The position numbers and the translations under genes are program-made. Shown here in pieces: positions 40,398 to 49,364 of a stretch of 64,000 nt of DNA. Under the pieces are notes generated by a model that did no database searches, was not told where the DNA came from, and saw nothing but the letters and a program-made list of their open reading frames with translations. Source of the DNA: Flavobacterium aquicola (lineage in GTDB: Bacteria > Bacteroidota > Bacteroidia > Flavobacteriales > Flavobacteriaceae); NCBI RefSeq assembly GCF_003385115.1, contig NZ_QUNI01000003.1:310001-374000 (forward strand), in the 5' to 3' direction. The stretch's first letter is position 1. Every line of letters begins with the position of its first letter.

Positions 40398-41027
40398 ATG
40401 GACGAGATTATAAAGTATTTTCCCAACCTATCTGATAACCAGATAGAACAGTTTCGAAAACTGGATTTTTTATACCACGATTGGAACGAAAAAATCAACG
40501 TTATTTCACGCAAAGATATTGACTCTTTATACACCAAACATATATTGCATTCACTGGCTATTGCCAAAATAAATAAGTTTGAACCCGGAACTTATGTGCT
40601 GGATGTAGGAACAGGCGGCGGATTTCCTGGAATTCCATTGGCTATTCTTTTCCCAGAAACAAGGTTTTATTTAATTGATGTTATTGCCAAAAAAATAAAA
40701 GTAGTAAAAGCCGTTGCCGAAGCATTGGAATTAAAAAATGTAAAAGCTGAACAGCTTCGTGCTGAAAATGTAAAAGGTGATTTCGATTTTATCGTAAGCC
40801 GAGCTGTGACCAATATGCCGGATTTTGTTTCTTGGATAAAAACAAAGATCAAGAAGCAAAATAAACATGAGCTCAAAAACGGAATTCTCTATTTGAAAGG
40901 AGGCGATTTAACAGAAGAATTAAAAGATTTTCCAAAAGCAACAGAATATAATATTTCTGATTTCTTCGAAGATGAGTTTTTTGAAACCAAGAAAGTGGTG
41001 CATCTGCCGTTGAAATTTGTCGTGTAG
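40398..41027 (+). CDS. rsmG: 16S rRNA G527 N7-methyltransferase
   Basis: A 209-residue class I methyltransferase (GidB) that methylates G527 in 16S rRNA. The start at 40398 (MDEIIKYFPNLSDNQIEQFRKLDFLYHDWNEKINVISRKD) is the family start; a TTG at 40380 overlaps the promoter and is not used. The SAM loop VLDVGTGGGFPGIPLAILFP is near residue 66, followed by ACID-type VIAKKIKVVKAVAE and DFIVSRAVTNMPDFVSWI. Complete. It is followed after 46 nt by the DUF2490 gene. Confidence 0.95.
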   Translation: MDEIIKYFPNLSDNQIEQFRKLDFLYHDWNEKINVISRKDIDSLYTKHILHSLAIAKINKFEPGTYVLDVGTGGGFPGIPLAILFPETRFYLIDVIAKKIKVVKAVAEALELKNVKAEQLRAENVKGDFDFIVSRAVTNMPDFVSWIKTKIKKQNKHELKNGILYLKGGDLTEELKDFPKATEYNISDFFEDEFFETKKVVHLPLKFVV

Positions 41028-41073
41028 CGGTCCAAAGTTAGAAAGTCACTAAGTCGAAGAAAAATAAAAATAA

Positions 41074-41748
41074 ATGATTAAAAGAATACAATTATTAAGT
41101 TTTTTGGTGGTGTTTTTTATTTCTGCCAATGGAAATGCTCAAGATTCAGATGTTGGAAACTGGTTTCTATATTTTGGAAATCAAAAGATAAATAACCGTT
41201 GGAATTTTCACAATGAAGTGCAGTACCGTAACTATAATTTCGCAGGAGATTTAGAACAATTGCTTTTAAGAACTGGAATTGGATATAATTTATCCGAAAA
41301 CAATAATAATGTATTACTAGGTTATGCTTTCGTTCATTCAGAGCCATATATTGCGGGGACTGATGATAAGTTAAAAACTGATGAACATAGAATTTTTCAG
41401 CAGTTTATAACCAAACAGCAATTTGGAAGAGTAAATATTCAGCACAGATATCGTTTCGAACAGCGGTTTATTGAAGATGATTTCAAGATGCGTGTGCGTT
41501 ATTTTTTGTCTTTGAATGTCCCGATTAATAAAAAAGAGATGGATAAAAATGCAATCTATGCTTCAGCCTACAATGAAATTTTTATCAATACAGAGCCTAG
41601 CTATTTTGATAGAGACCGTATTTATGGAGGACTTGGCTATTGTTTTAGTAAAAGCTTAAAAATGGAAGTGGGTGTAATGTCGCAAGTTCTGCAAAATTCC
41701 AGCAGGACTCAATTTCAGATTATGCTTTTTAATAGTTTGCCTTTTTAG
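41074..41748 (+). CDS. DUF2490 outer-membrane beta-barrel protein
   Basis: A 224-residue exported protein: signal peptide MIKRIQLLSFLVVFFISANGNAQ, then DVGNWFLYFGNQKINNRWNFHNEVQYRNYNFAGDLEQLLLRTGIGYNL, a hallmark of DUF2490, and barrel strands through the end (NVLLGYAFVHS, IQHRYRFEQRF, MRVRYFLSLNVPI, RIYGGLGYCF, KMEVGVMSQ, QFQIMLFNSLPF). It ends in an aromatic C-terminal strand as outer-membrane barrels do. No ligand is known. It may share a transcript with rsmG; the gap holds two copies of the CTAAG octamer word (41038-41053). Confidence 0.85.
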   Translation: MIKRIQLLSFLVVFFISANGNAQDSDVGNWFLYFGNQKINNRWNFHNEVQYRNYNFAGDLEQLLLRTGIGYNLSENNNNVLLGYAFVHSEPYIAGTDDKLKTDEHRIFQQFITKQQFGRVNIQHRYRFEQRFIEDDFKMRVRYFLSLNVPINKKEMDKNAIYASAYNEIFINTEPSYFDRDRIYGGLGYCFSKSLKMEVGVMSQVLQNSSRTQFQIMLFNSLPF

Positions 41749-41770
41749 GTTTTTAAATATTTGAAAATAT

Positions 41771-41816
41771 AAGACCCCGCAGGATTTCAAAATAATTTGA
41801 ATCTTGCGGGGTTTTA
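41771..41816. terminator. Bidirectional terminator between DUF2490 and P5C dehydrogenase genes
   Basis: Stem CCCCGCAGGATTTCAAA (41775-41791) pairs with TTTGAATCTTGCGGGG (41796-41811, minor mismatch) with a short loop, followed by TTTT. It separates two convergent genes. Confidence 0.85.
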
Positions 41817-41864
41817 GTTTTGTGGCCTTTAGAACTTTCGCCTTTTCAGCTTTAAGACTAAAAT

Positions 41865-43493
41865 CTATTCTCCCAAAAACGGATATCTGTAATCTGTCGG
41901 AGTCACAAAAGTTTCTTTGATTGTTCTTGGAGAAGCCCAACGCAATAAGTTCAATGCAGAACCTGCTTTGTCGTTAGTTCCTGAAGCTCTTGCTCCGCCA
42001 AATGGCTGCATTCCTACGATAGCTCCAGTTGGTTTATCATTGATGTAGAAGTTTCCGGCAGCGTTTTGTAAAGCTGTTGTTGCTTCTTCAATAGCGTAAC
42101 GATCTTGACTGAAAACAGCTCCAGTTAATGCGTATTCAGATGTAGTGTCAACCAATTTTAATGTTTCTGCCCAGTGAGCATCTTCGTAAACAAAAATCGT
42201 CATGACCGGTCCGAATAATTCGGTTTCCATTGTGGTGTATTTTGGATTTGTCGTTACGATGATAGTCGGTTCAACAAAATAACCAACAGATTTATCATAA
42301 TTACCTCCAACGATAATTTCGGCATCAGTATCTTTTTTGGCTTGGTCAATAAAACTGGCCAATTTATCAAAAGATCCTTCGTGAATAACTGCAGTAATAA
42401 AGTTTCCAAAATCTTCTGGAGACCCCATTTTCATTGATTTCACATCCGTAATCAATTGTTCTTTTACAGCTGGCCATAAACTTTGTGGGATATACGCTCT
42501 TGAAGCTGCAGAACATTTTTGTCCTTGAAATTCAAATGCTCCACGGACAATTCCAGTCGCTACTTGTTTTGGATTAGCACTTGGGTGAGCAATGATAAAA
42601 TCTTTACCGCCAGTTTCTCCAACAATTCTTGGATATGTTTTGTAATGGTGAATGTTTGTTCCAATTTTTGCCCAAATATCTTTGAATACATGAGTTGATC
42701 CTGTAAAATGGATTCCAGCAAAATCACGGCTTGCCAAAACAGTATCGGTAATCATTAATGCATCTCCAAAAACAACGTTGATAACACCGTCTGGAACTCC
42801 AGCTTCTTTGAAAATATCGATAATAATTTTTGCAGAGAATACTTGGCTGTCACTTGGTTTCCAAATAACTACATTACCCATCATTGCTGCGCTTGCAGGA
42901 AGATTTGCTGCGATAGCTGTAAAGTTAAAAGGCGTAACCGCATACACAAAACCTTCAAGCGGTCTGTATTCTAAACGGTTCCACATATCAGATGACGATT
43001 TTGGCTGGTCTGCATAAATCTGAGTCATGAATTCTACGTTGAAACGTAAAAAATCAATCAGTTCGCAGGCAGCGTCAATTTCGGCTTGATGAATATTTTT
43101 GGACTGCGCAATCATAGTTGCGGCATTTATTTTTGCTCTGTAGGGACCAGCGATTAATTCGGCTGCTTTAAGGAAAATGGCAGCTCTTTGTTCCCAAGCC
43201 ATATTTGCCCAAGCTTCTCTAGATTCTAATGCATTCGCGATGGCATTTTCAATATGTTTTTTTTCAGCTAAATGATACGTTCCAACGACATGTTTGTGAT
43301 CGTGTGGAGCAGTCATGTTTCTGGTGTTTCCAGTTCTGATTTCTTCGCTTCCGATATACAAGGGAAGATCGATTTTGGAATTCCACATTTCTTTGTAAGT
43401 GGATAAAACTGAAGCTTTTTCCGGAGAATTTGGAGCGTAACTTTTTACAGGTTCGTTTACCGCTTTGGGTACATTAAAAAATCCTTTTAGCAT
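41865..43493 (-). CDS. pruA: L-glutamate gamma-semialdehyde (P5C) dehydrogenase
   Basis: A 542-residue aldehyde dehydrogenase of the proline/ornithine catabolic route, oxidising glutamate semialdehyde to glutamate with NAD. Visible motifs: AVTPFNFTAIAANLPASAAMMGNVVIWKPSD near 190 (cofactor), FTGSTHVFKDI near 268, the general base VGETGGKDFII near 293, the nucleophile FEFQGQKCSAASRAYIP near 330 and ELFGPVMTIFVYED near 445. Length, order and residues match the PruA-only (non-PutA-fused) form. It has its own -7 box at 43535-43542. Confidence 0.94.
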   Translation of the reverse strand: MLKGFFNVPKAVNEPVKSYAPNSPEKASVLSTYKEMWNSKIDLPLYIGSEEIRTGNTRNMTAPHDHKHVVGTYHLAEKKHIENAIANALESREAWANMAWEQRAAIFLKAAELIAGPYRAKINAATMIAQSKNIHQAEIDAACELIDFLRFNVEFMTQIYADQPKSSSDMWNRLEYRPLEGFVYAVTPFNFTAIAANLPASAAMMGNVVIWKPSDSQVFSAKIIIDIFKEAGVPDGVINVVFGDALMITDTVLASRDFAGIHFTGSTHVFKDIWAKIGTNIHHYKTYPRIVGETGGKDFIIAHPSANPKQVATGIVRGAFEFQGQKCSAASRAYIPQSLWPAVKEQLITDVKSMKMGSPEDFGNFITAVIHEGSFDKLASFIDQAKKDTDAEIIVGGNYDKSVGYFVEPTIIVTTNPKYTTMETELFGPVMTIFVYEDAHWAETLKLVDTTSEYALTGAVFSQDRYAIEEATTALQNAAGNFYINDKPTGAIVGMQPFGGARASGTNDKAGSALNLLRWASPRTIKETFVTPTDYRYPFLGE

Positions 43494-43534
43494 GTCTTTT
43501 ATAATTAATTAGTAAGCAATTATATAATTTGATG

Positions 43535-43542
43535 CAAAAGTA
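43535..43542 (-). promoter_or_regulatory. -7 box of pruA
   Basis: TACTTTTG on the minus strand, 41 nt before the start; no clear -33 element. Confidence 0.4.
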
Positions 43543-43590
43543 CAAAGGAAAGATTGAATTTATGCTAAAAGAGTCATAATTAAAGTCAAA

Positions 43591-43977
43591 TTAATTCAAT
43601 GCAAAAGGAGCGCACATCCTAAATGTAGGAACAATTACTCTAAAAGATTTTGTAGAAGTGAAATTTATCATATTGAAATAGCCTTTCATCGCTCCATATG
43701 GGGATGATAGTAAACATCCTGAACTATAAGTGTGCTGTTCCCCAGGTTTTAAGACTGGTTTTTTTCCTATAACGCCTTCTCCGTCTACATATTCTAAATC
43801 ATTTAAAGAATCGTAAATTTCCCAATGGCGTGAAGTCAATTGGACAGAGTCTTTACTATGGTTTTCAATTGTAATTTCATAACTAAAGGCAAAATGAATC
43901 TTGTAGTTTTTGAAGTACGTTCCTTCAAAACTAGTCAATACCGAAATTTTAATGCCTCTTGTTATTTGTGAAACCAT
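43591..43977 (-). CDS. apaG: ApaG-domain protein
   Basis: A 128-residue single-domain ApaG protein with a fibronectin-III-like fold. It matches VSQITRGIKISVLTSFEGTYFKNYKIHFAFSYEITIENHSKDSVQLTSRHWEIYDS, GEGVIGKKPVLKPGEQHTYSSGCLLSSPYGAMKGYF and the final FRVIVPTFRMCAPFALN, which is strongly conserved in the family. ApaG affects Co2+ resistance in Salmonella and pyrophosphate binding in other species; the real role is not settled. It is monocistronic with a TAGATTTG -7 box at 44009-44016. Confidence 0.92.
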   Translation of the reverse strand: MVSQITRGIKISVLTSFEGTYFKNYKIHFAFSYEITIENHSKDSVQLTSRHWEIYDSLNDLEYVDGEGVIGKKPVLKPGEQHTYSSGCLLSSPYGAMKGYFNMINFTSTKSFRVIVPTFRMCAPFALN

Positions 43978-44056
43978 GTTAATTAGCTAATTACGTGCTA
44001 TATGTCAGCAAATCTACAAAAAAAATGAATAATCTTTTAAAAATTTTTTAAGTTTT

Positions 44057-45304
44057 CTAATTTGTTATGTTTAATGAATTTGCAGCACCTTTTCCAACAA
44101 CTTTTACATATCTGTCTGCAGTTCCTTTGTAGTAAACCAATACTGTATAATCGTTTTCTGTCTGGTAGAAATTGCCGTCAATAGCGTTCTCTAAGTCAAT
44201 TAATCCTTTATTAGTTACTGTGAGATATTGATAGTTAGTAAAACCTTGCTTGATGAGAATTGCCTTTTCATAAAGGCCGTTTTTAGTATTAAAATCCATT
44301 TTGTTTTCCGGTGTAGTCATGTAATTATTAAACATTCCCACAATATAAACAGAGGAATTAGGATTGGCCAAAGGTGCTGATAGGCTAAAATAAACCCATG
44401 AATAATCGGCTTCAATTGTGTTGTTTTCACCATCCAGTTTTCGGATAGAAAAATTTCCGTTAAGATCAGAATAGTTAGAATACGGGAAACTGGTTTTTGC
44501 ATTATTTGTATATAAATGCGTATTGTAAATACCATTTTCTGAGCTGACGAAACTCACATAATTGTTCGCATTTTTGATGTCTTTAGAATCAAAATTTAAA
44601 AACTCATTACCTGCCCAAAATTGAGTTTCCATATCATATTTATAAACAAAAACGTTCCCTACATTGTATTGAGGAACAATGTTTTTAATAGCGGTATTAA
44701 AATTACCATTTTGAAGCAGCACAACTTTTAAATTTTGAGTCGGATTCTGCAATAGAAAATCATCCGTATTAATCTCAAAATTCAGATTGTGTTTTGAATA
44801 AATGTTTTTAACGGTTCTTGGCCGCCTTATTTTTAAAGCAACAGGGAGTTTTTCTTCATATAAAACAAAATACCTTTTTAAAACTACTTCTTTATCGGAA
44901 TTTAAAATAGTAAGCACATAATTACCGCTTAATTTTATTTTGGTGTAATTATTTGGAATAGACAGCCGGTAATGCGTGAAAATCTGTAAAGTGTTAAATG
45001 AGTTTATATATTCCTGTATTTTTTGACTGTCAAAACCTGATAGGTAGTCACTTTTCGGAATATCAGTTGGTACCCAATTATAATCACAGTGCGTGATTTC
45101 GTAATAGTAGTCAGCTTCATTGCCAAATAAATCATCAAACTGAAAATCGAACGATTCTCCTAATCTAAAAATGGGAACTACATTTTGACTGCTCTGAACA
45201 AAAGAAGCTGTTTTAATATTGTAAGGCGGAGCTATTTCGGTTTCCACTTGAGCTGTTACGCTTAGACAAAAGAAAGAAAGAAGTAAAACGGCTATTGTTT
45301 TCAT
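44057..45304 (-). CDS. Type IX secretion system plug protein (DUF5103)
   Basis: A 415-residue exported protein starting at 45304 (MKTIAVLLLSFFCLSVTAQ signal peptide); the frame extends further upstream but that part lacks export features. The mature N-terminus has VPIFRLGESFDFQFDDLFGNEADYYYEITHCDYNWVPTDIPKSDYLSGFDSQKIQEYINS, diagnostic for DUF5103, and the C-terminal half carries VYFSLSAPLANPNSSVYIVGMFNNYMTTPENKMDFN. In Flavobacterium johnsoniae this protein closes the SprA translocon of the T9SS on the periplasmic side. The family match is strong. It is monocistronic. Confidence 0.92.
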   Translation of the reverse strand: MKTIAVLLLSFFCLSVTAQVETEIAPPYNIKTASFVQSSQNVVPIFRLGESFDFQFDDLFGNEADYYYEITHCDYNWVPTDIPKSDYLSGFDSQKIQEYINSFNTLQIFTHYRLSIPNNYTKIKLSGNYVLTILNSDKEVVLKRYFVLYEEKLPVALKIRRPRTVKNIYSKHNLNFEINTDDFLLQNPTQNLKVVLLQNGNFNTAIKNIVPQYNVGNVFVYKYDMETQFWAGNEFLNFDSKDIKNANNYVSFVSSENGIYNTHLYTNNAKTSFPYSNYSDLNGNFSIRKLDGENNTIEADYSWVYFSLSAPLANPNSSVYIVGMFNNYMTTPENKMDFNTKNGLYEKAILIKQGFTNYQYLTVTNKGLIDLENAIDGNFYQTENDYTVLVYYKGTADRYVKVVGKGAANSLNITN

Positions 45305-45364
45305 TGGAGACTTTGTTCGAATGTCGTAAATATACAAATTATTATGGAAGGCTTTAGGCAAGAT

Positions 45365-45400
45365 GCAATAAGCTTTAGGGAGTGGCTGATAGCTTATTGC
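45365..45400. repeat. Short inverted repeat
   Basis: GCAATAAGCT (45365-45374) and its exact complement AGCTTATTGC (45391-45400) surround a 16-nt loop, with a further partial echo (GGCTTATAGCT) behind. It lies between the helicase stop and the DUF5103 start region. Confidence 0.5.
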
Positions 45401-45413
45401 TTACGGCTTATAG

Positions 45414-48317
45414 CTATTCCAATATAAAATTCAAATTCTCCTCAATATCAGTGCTGATATAATTTTCGTCCAAAAGCGAATCCGCTAATAGCTTTTTGCT
45501 TTCCTGCAAACGGATAATTTTTTCCTCAACAGTATTTTTAGTAATAAACCGAACTACGTTGACTTTATTCATCTGACCAATTCGGTGCGCACGACCAATA
45601 CCTTGCTTTTCGGCAAAAGGATTCCACCAAGGATCAAGAAAAACAACATACGAAGCTTTGGTAATATTGAGCCCAACGCCACCAGCTTTTAGAGAGATAA
45701 AAAACAGCAAAGGTTCTTCCTGATTTTGAAATCGTGAAACCTGATATTCTCTGTCAGCGAGTGATGTTTCTCCTGTGAGTTCGCAAAAGTCGATTTTGTT
45801 TTCCTTGCACCAGTTTTTGTAAAAATTCAAATTGGAAACAAACGAACTGAAAACAATCGTTTTTTGATTGGATTGCACCAAAGTTTCCAGATAACGGGTA
45901 ACGGCAATATATTTTCCTGAATCCATTTCGGATTTGGAATCAATCATTTTCGGGTGGTTACTGAGTTGTCTCAAGCGCATCAAAGTATTTATAATGCTGA
46001 TTTTATCTACTGCAGAACCATCCGTTTTCAGTATAGAGTTTCGGGCTTTCGATTTTTCCTCTTCGTATAATTTCTCCTGTTCTGGTTCCATTTCGCAGTA
46101 GAAAATTTGTTCCGAAAGCTCAGGTAAATCTTTTAAAACCTGTTCTTTCGTTCGTCTTAAAATAAAAGGAGCGATGAGATTTTTTAGTTCCAATAAACAG
46201 TTTTCGTCCTGCTTTTTCTCGATTGGAAGTTTATAATTCTCTGCAAAAAAGGGATAACTCCCTAAAATATTCGGATTGATAAACTGCATTTGCGACCACA
46301 AATCATCGAGGGAATTTTCTATCGGCGTTCCGCTCAGCGATATTTTATGGTTTGCTTTTATCTGATTGATCGCTTTGAAAATCTTAGAGTTTTTGTTTTT
46401 GATGTATTGACTTTCGTCCAAAATCAAATACCTGAAATTGTATTTTTCTAAAATCGAAATGTCTCTCGAAATAATAGAATAACTCGTAAAAATGACATCG
46501 TATTTTTCCAGTTTTTTCGAAAGCAGTTTTCGGTCGTTGCCAACGTATTGCACTCTGCGGAAATGCGGAGTAAATTTTCGGGCTTCATTATACCAGTTGA
46601 AAACCAGTGAAGAAGGCAGAACGATTAGAGCTTTTAGATATTCTTTTGGAACTGGAATTTCGTTACCAAATAAATCCAGCTGAACATCTTCGGCTTTTTG
46701 ATGTTCCAATTGTTCCTGCACCGCAACAAGAGTCGATAGGGTTTGCAAAGTCTTTCCCAATCCCATATCGTCAGCCAGACAAGCGCCCAGTCCATTGTTG
46801 TAATGCTCCAAAAGCCATTGAACTCCCTGAATCTGATATGGTCTCAAAGTGGCTTTTACCAATGGAGACGGCTGATATGCTATGTTTGCCAGTAAATTTG
46901 AAGAATTCTTGAGTTCCGGAATATCATCCAAAACTGCAAAATTACTTTTAAGCAAAGTAAGATTTCCGTTTTGGATTTTAGCCAATTTCGCCATCGGACC
47001 GTAAAGTGTCATCCACTCGATCGGAATCAAAAAGTAGTCACCGTCAGGCAAAAGAAACAGTCGGTTTCGGTTTTTTATGTTCGGAACAATATCACTGAAA
47101 TTAAATTCAAATGCATTGCAAACGACAGTCATTTTGATGTCAAACCAATCGCTTTTTACTTCATTCGAAAATTGAATCGCTACTTTTTGAGTATTTATTT
47201 TTTTGCTGTCAATTTTTAAATCTTTAATCGAAAAACCAAAAGATTCCAGCGTTTCCTGATTTTCAATTGCCCATTGAATATTGGCGTAGGGATCTTGTTT
47301 TTCTTCCTTTGGCGAAAGCCCAAACAAACCAGTGTCAGTTTTGCTAAAGCCAAGTTCCAGTAATTTGTTTTCAAATGAAGCTTCTTCGGAAGTCCTTTTG
47401 TATTGAATCACTTTGATTTCATCCAAATTACGGGTGTCAATTTCAGAATGGATTTTCTTGGTTTTACTATTATCGAAAGTGAAACCGTTATAATCGAATA
47501 AAAAATTGAGATAGTAAGTGTTTTTAAAAAAATCGTGCGCCAGCTGAAGTGAGCAGGCAGTGATTATGTCTCTGAGCTCGATTTCAAATCCATTAGCTTT
47601 TATATCTGCTTTTTTTGCTACATCCTTAATGAATTTTTCAAAATATTCAGGAACCATTTTCGAAGGAATTTCAACGGTTTTCTTCTTCAAAAATGGAATT
47701 ATTTTTTTAGTGTTAATGTCTTTTAAAAGATACAATTTATGATGAGCAACCAACCATCCCGGCTCATCCAAAAGAAGTGTGATTGTTGTATCTGATGGGT
47801 AGAATGTTGTTTTCTCGTCCTTTAAAAGCAAGGTATAGGAAATCCCATTTTCGTGTTTATCAAACTGAAGACTGGTTTCTAATGCTGGATTTTTAGCAGT
47901 AATTCGGCTGATACGGAAATCTTTTTCTTTTCCCAGATTCAGCGACAACGGGAAATCCTCTTGAGAAACTAAACTATAAAACTGCTCTAAATTGGTTTTT
48001 ATGAATTGTCGGATTCCAAATTCAAGTTTGCTGTCTTTCAGTAAGTCCTCAATGTTCTTTGATGATTTACTGTTTTTGCCGAATTTCTTAAAAATAATTT
48101 CAGGTTTGAGTGCTTCGCAAATCGATAAAACTTTTCTGGTGTTGTTGTCTAAATTTTCAACAATCACACCAAGACTTTGAACTACCTCGGGACTTGCTTT
48201 CTTGTCTAAATACGTTATCGCTTCAGAATGATCTACTATATAAGCCGTCGGAATATATGAGTTTAGCCTTTTTTCTAAGCTGATATCAAAGCAGAATTGA
48301 AAGGGGGCGGTTTTCAA
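45414..48317 (-). CDS. SNF2-family DEAD-like helicase
   Basis: A 967-residue Swi2/Snf2 translocase. The N-terminal half (about 1-470) is a large non-motor region typical of bacterial SNF2 proteins of the Rad54-like group. The motor begins with LRPYQIQGVQWLLEHYNNGLGACLADDMGLGKTLQTLS (Walker A), then LIVLPSSLVFNW, RYLILDESQYIKN (DEXH box reads DESQ), LSGTPIENSLDDLWSQM (motif III), PFILRRTKEQVLKDLP, and the second RecA half with FSSFVSNLNFYKNW, FFISLKAGGVGLNITKASYVVFLDPWWNPFAEKQGIGRAHRIGQ. Full-length. It probably remodels protein-DNA complexes; the target is unknown. Confidence 0.92.
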   Translation of the reverse strand: MKTAPFQFCFDISLEKRLNSYIPTAYIVDHSEAITYLDKKASPEVVQSLGVIVENLDNNTRKVLSICEALKPEIIFKKFGKNSKSSKNIEDLLKDSKLEFGIRQFIKTNLEQFYSLVSQEDFPLSLNLGKEKDFRISRITAKNPALETSLQFDKHENGISYTLLLKDEKTTFYPSDTTITLLLDEPGWLVAHHKLYLLKDINTKKIIPFLKKKTVEIPSKMVPEYFEKFIKDVAKKADIKANGFEIELRDIITACSLQLAHDFFKNTYYLNFLFDYNGFTFDNSKTKKIHSEIDTRNLDEIKVIQYKRTSEEASFENKLLELGFSKTDTGLFGLSPKEEKQDPYANIQWAIENQETLESFGFSIKDLKIDSKKINTQKVAIQFSNEVKSDWFDIKMTVVCNAFEFNFSDIVPNIKNRNRLFLLPDGDYFLIPIEWMTLYGPMAKLAKIQNGNLTLLKSNFAVLDDIPELKNSSNLLANIAYQPSPLVKATLRPYQIQGVQWLLEHYNNGLGACLADDMGLGKTLQTLSTLVAVQEQLEHQKAEDVQLDLFGNEIPVPKEYLKALIVLPSSLVFNWYNEARKFTPHFRRVQYVGNDRKLLSKKLEKYDVIFTSYSIISRDISILEKYNFRYLILDESQYIKNKNSKIFKAINQIKANHKISLSGTPIENSLDDLWSQMQFINPNILGSYPFFAENYKLPIEKKQDENCLLELKNLIAPFILRRTKEQVLKDLPELSEQIFYCEMEPEQEKLYEEEKSKARNSILKTDGSAVDKISIINTLMRLRQLSNHPKMIDSKSEMDSGKYIAVTRYLETLVQSNQKTIVFSSFVSNLNFYKNWCKENKIDFCELTGETSLADREYQVSRFQNQEEPLLFFISLKAGGVGLNITKASYVVFLDPWWNPFAEKQGIGRAHRIGQMNKVNVVRFITKNTVEEKIIRLQESKKLLADSLLDENYISTDIEENLNFILE

Positions 48318-48331
48318 AATGATTTATTATT

Positions 48332-48460
48332 GAATTGCTTCCAGCTTTAGCTGGATGGGTATGAAGTCAGAAATTAATGGCTTTAGCCAAAAAAAGTATT
48401 CGGCTAAAGCCAATTTGATTATTATCTATTTTTTCCTCTAGCTAAAGCTAGAGGCAATTC
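48332..48460. repeat. Composite palindromic intergenic element (three hairpins)
   Basis: Outer ends GAATTGC (48332-48338) and GCAATTC (48454-48460) are inverted. Inside are CCAGC-TTTA-GCTGG (48341-48354), GGCTTTAGCC (48379-48388) with GGCTAAAGCC (48402-48411), and TCTAGC-TAAA-GCTAGA near 48437-48452. All three hairpins use a similar GGCTTTAGCC-like word. It fills the gap between the helicase and methyltransferase genes. Confidence 0.75.
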
Positions 48461-48469
48461 AATTCTATG

Positions 48470-49234
48470 TTATTTAAAACAAACAGGAATGATTTCGCCT
48501 TTTGCCAAACAATATTTTTCTACTAATTCTGGAGCAATTTTATTGGTGTAATCTTCTTCGACAACTTTGAAACCAATGCTTCTAAGTTTGCCAAAATAAT
48601 CACGCCCATAAATACGAACGTGGTCGTATTGACCAAATATTTTGGCACGCTCTTTTTGGTCGGTGATGGTGTCATCGGCAAAAGTGACTTCTCTTTTCAA
48701 ATCTTGTGGAATTTGTAGAATTGCCATTCCGCCAGGTTTCAAAACACGGTACAATTCCTGCATCGCTTTAGTATCATCTGGAATATGTTCCAAAACGTGA
48801 TTGCAAAGAATTACGTCATATTGGTTGTCCTCAAAAGGCAAATTACAGATATCCGCCTTAACATCCGCCAATGGCGACAATAAATCGGTTGTGGTGTAAT
48901 CAAGGTTTTTTTGTTTGCGAAACATTTTGTAAAAAGCCTGTTCTGGTGCAAAATGCAAAACTTTCTTTGGAGCGGTAAAAAAATCGGTTTGCTCATTTAG
49001 ATACAACCAAAGTAAACGGTGTCTCTCTAACGAAAGCGTACTTGGTGAAAGTACATTATTACGCTGTGTTTCGTAGCCGTAAGGCAAGAACGATTTGAAA
49101 CTTCTTCCGTCGATCGGATCGGTGTATTTGTCTCCTTTTAAAGTAAATGCGATAAAAGGGCGAACTACATAACTCAGCCTTATTAATAAAGGGCGGGGAA
49201 CGATATTAAGAATTTTTTTAAAGGCTTTTTTCAT
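48470..49234 (-). CDS. SAM-dependent methyltransferase
   Basis: A 254-residue class I methyltransferase starting at 49234 (MKKAFKKILNIVPRPLLIRLSYVVRPFIAF). The N-terminal hydrophobic patch could be membrane-associating. The SAM core has VLHFAPEQAFYKMFRKQKNLDYTTTDL, ADVKADICNLPFEDNQYDVILCNHVLEHIPDDTKAMQELYRVLKPGGMAILQIPQDL (methyltransferase type 11) and DHVRIYGRDYFGKL. The glycine-rich loop is unusual (HFAPEQ instead of GxGxG), which is seen in some Bacteroidetes members. The substrate is unknown. The -7 box TACTTTTG is at 49256-49263 (minus). Confidence 0.85.
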   Translation of the reverse strand: MKKAFKKILNIVPRPLLIRLSYVVRPFIAFTLKGDKYTDPIDGRSFKSFLPYGYETQRNNVLSPSTLSLERHRLLWLYLNEQTDFFTAPKKVLHFAPEQAFYKMFRKQKNLDYTTTDLLSPLADVKADICNLPFEDNQYDVILCNHVLEHIPDDTKAMQELYRVLKPGGMAILQIPQDLKREVTFADDTITDQKERAKIFGQYDHVRIYGRDYFGKLRSIGFKVVEEDYTNKIAPELVEKYCLAKGEIIPVCFK

Positions 49235-49276
49235 AATTGTTACGCAAAATTTTGCCAAAAGTATTATTTAGTTTTT

Positions 49277-49348
49277 CTTAAATGACCTTAAATGCCTTAT
49301 ATGGTTTGTGAATTATTTAACCATATAAGGCATTTAAGGTCATTTAAG
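49277..49348. repeat. Perfect 30-bp inverted repeat
   Basis: Arm 49277-49306 begins CTTAAATGACCTTAAATGCC; arm 49319-49348 is its exact reverse complement, with a 12-nt loop. The arm holds two CTTAAATG-type units. It lies between the start of the methyltransferase gene and the end of the map gene. There is no T run on the minus side, so termination of map is possible but not its obvious purpose. Confidence 0.8.
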
Positions 49349-49364
49349 GTTTTTATGAATATGT

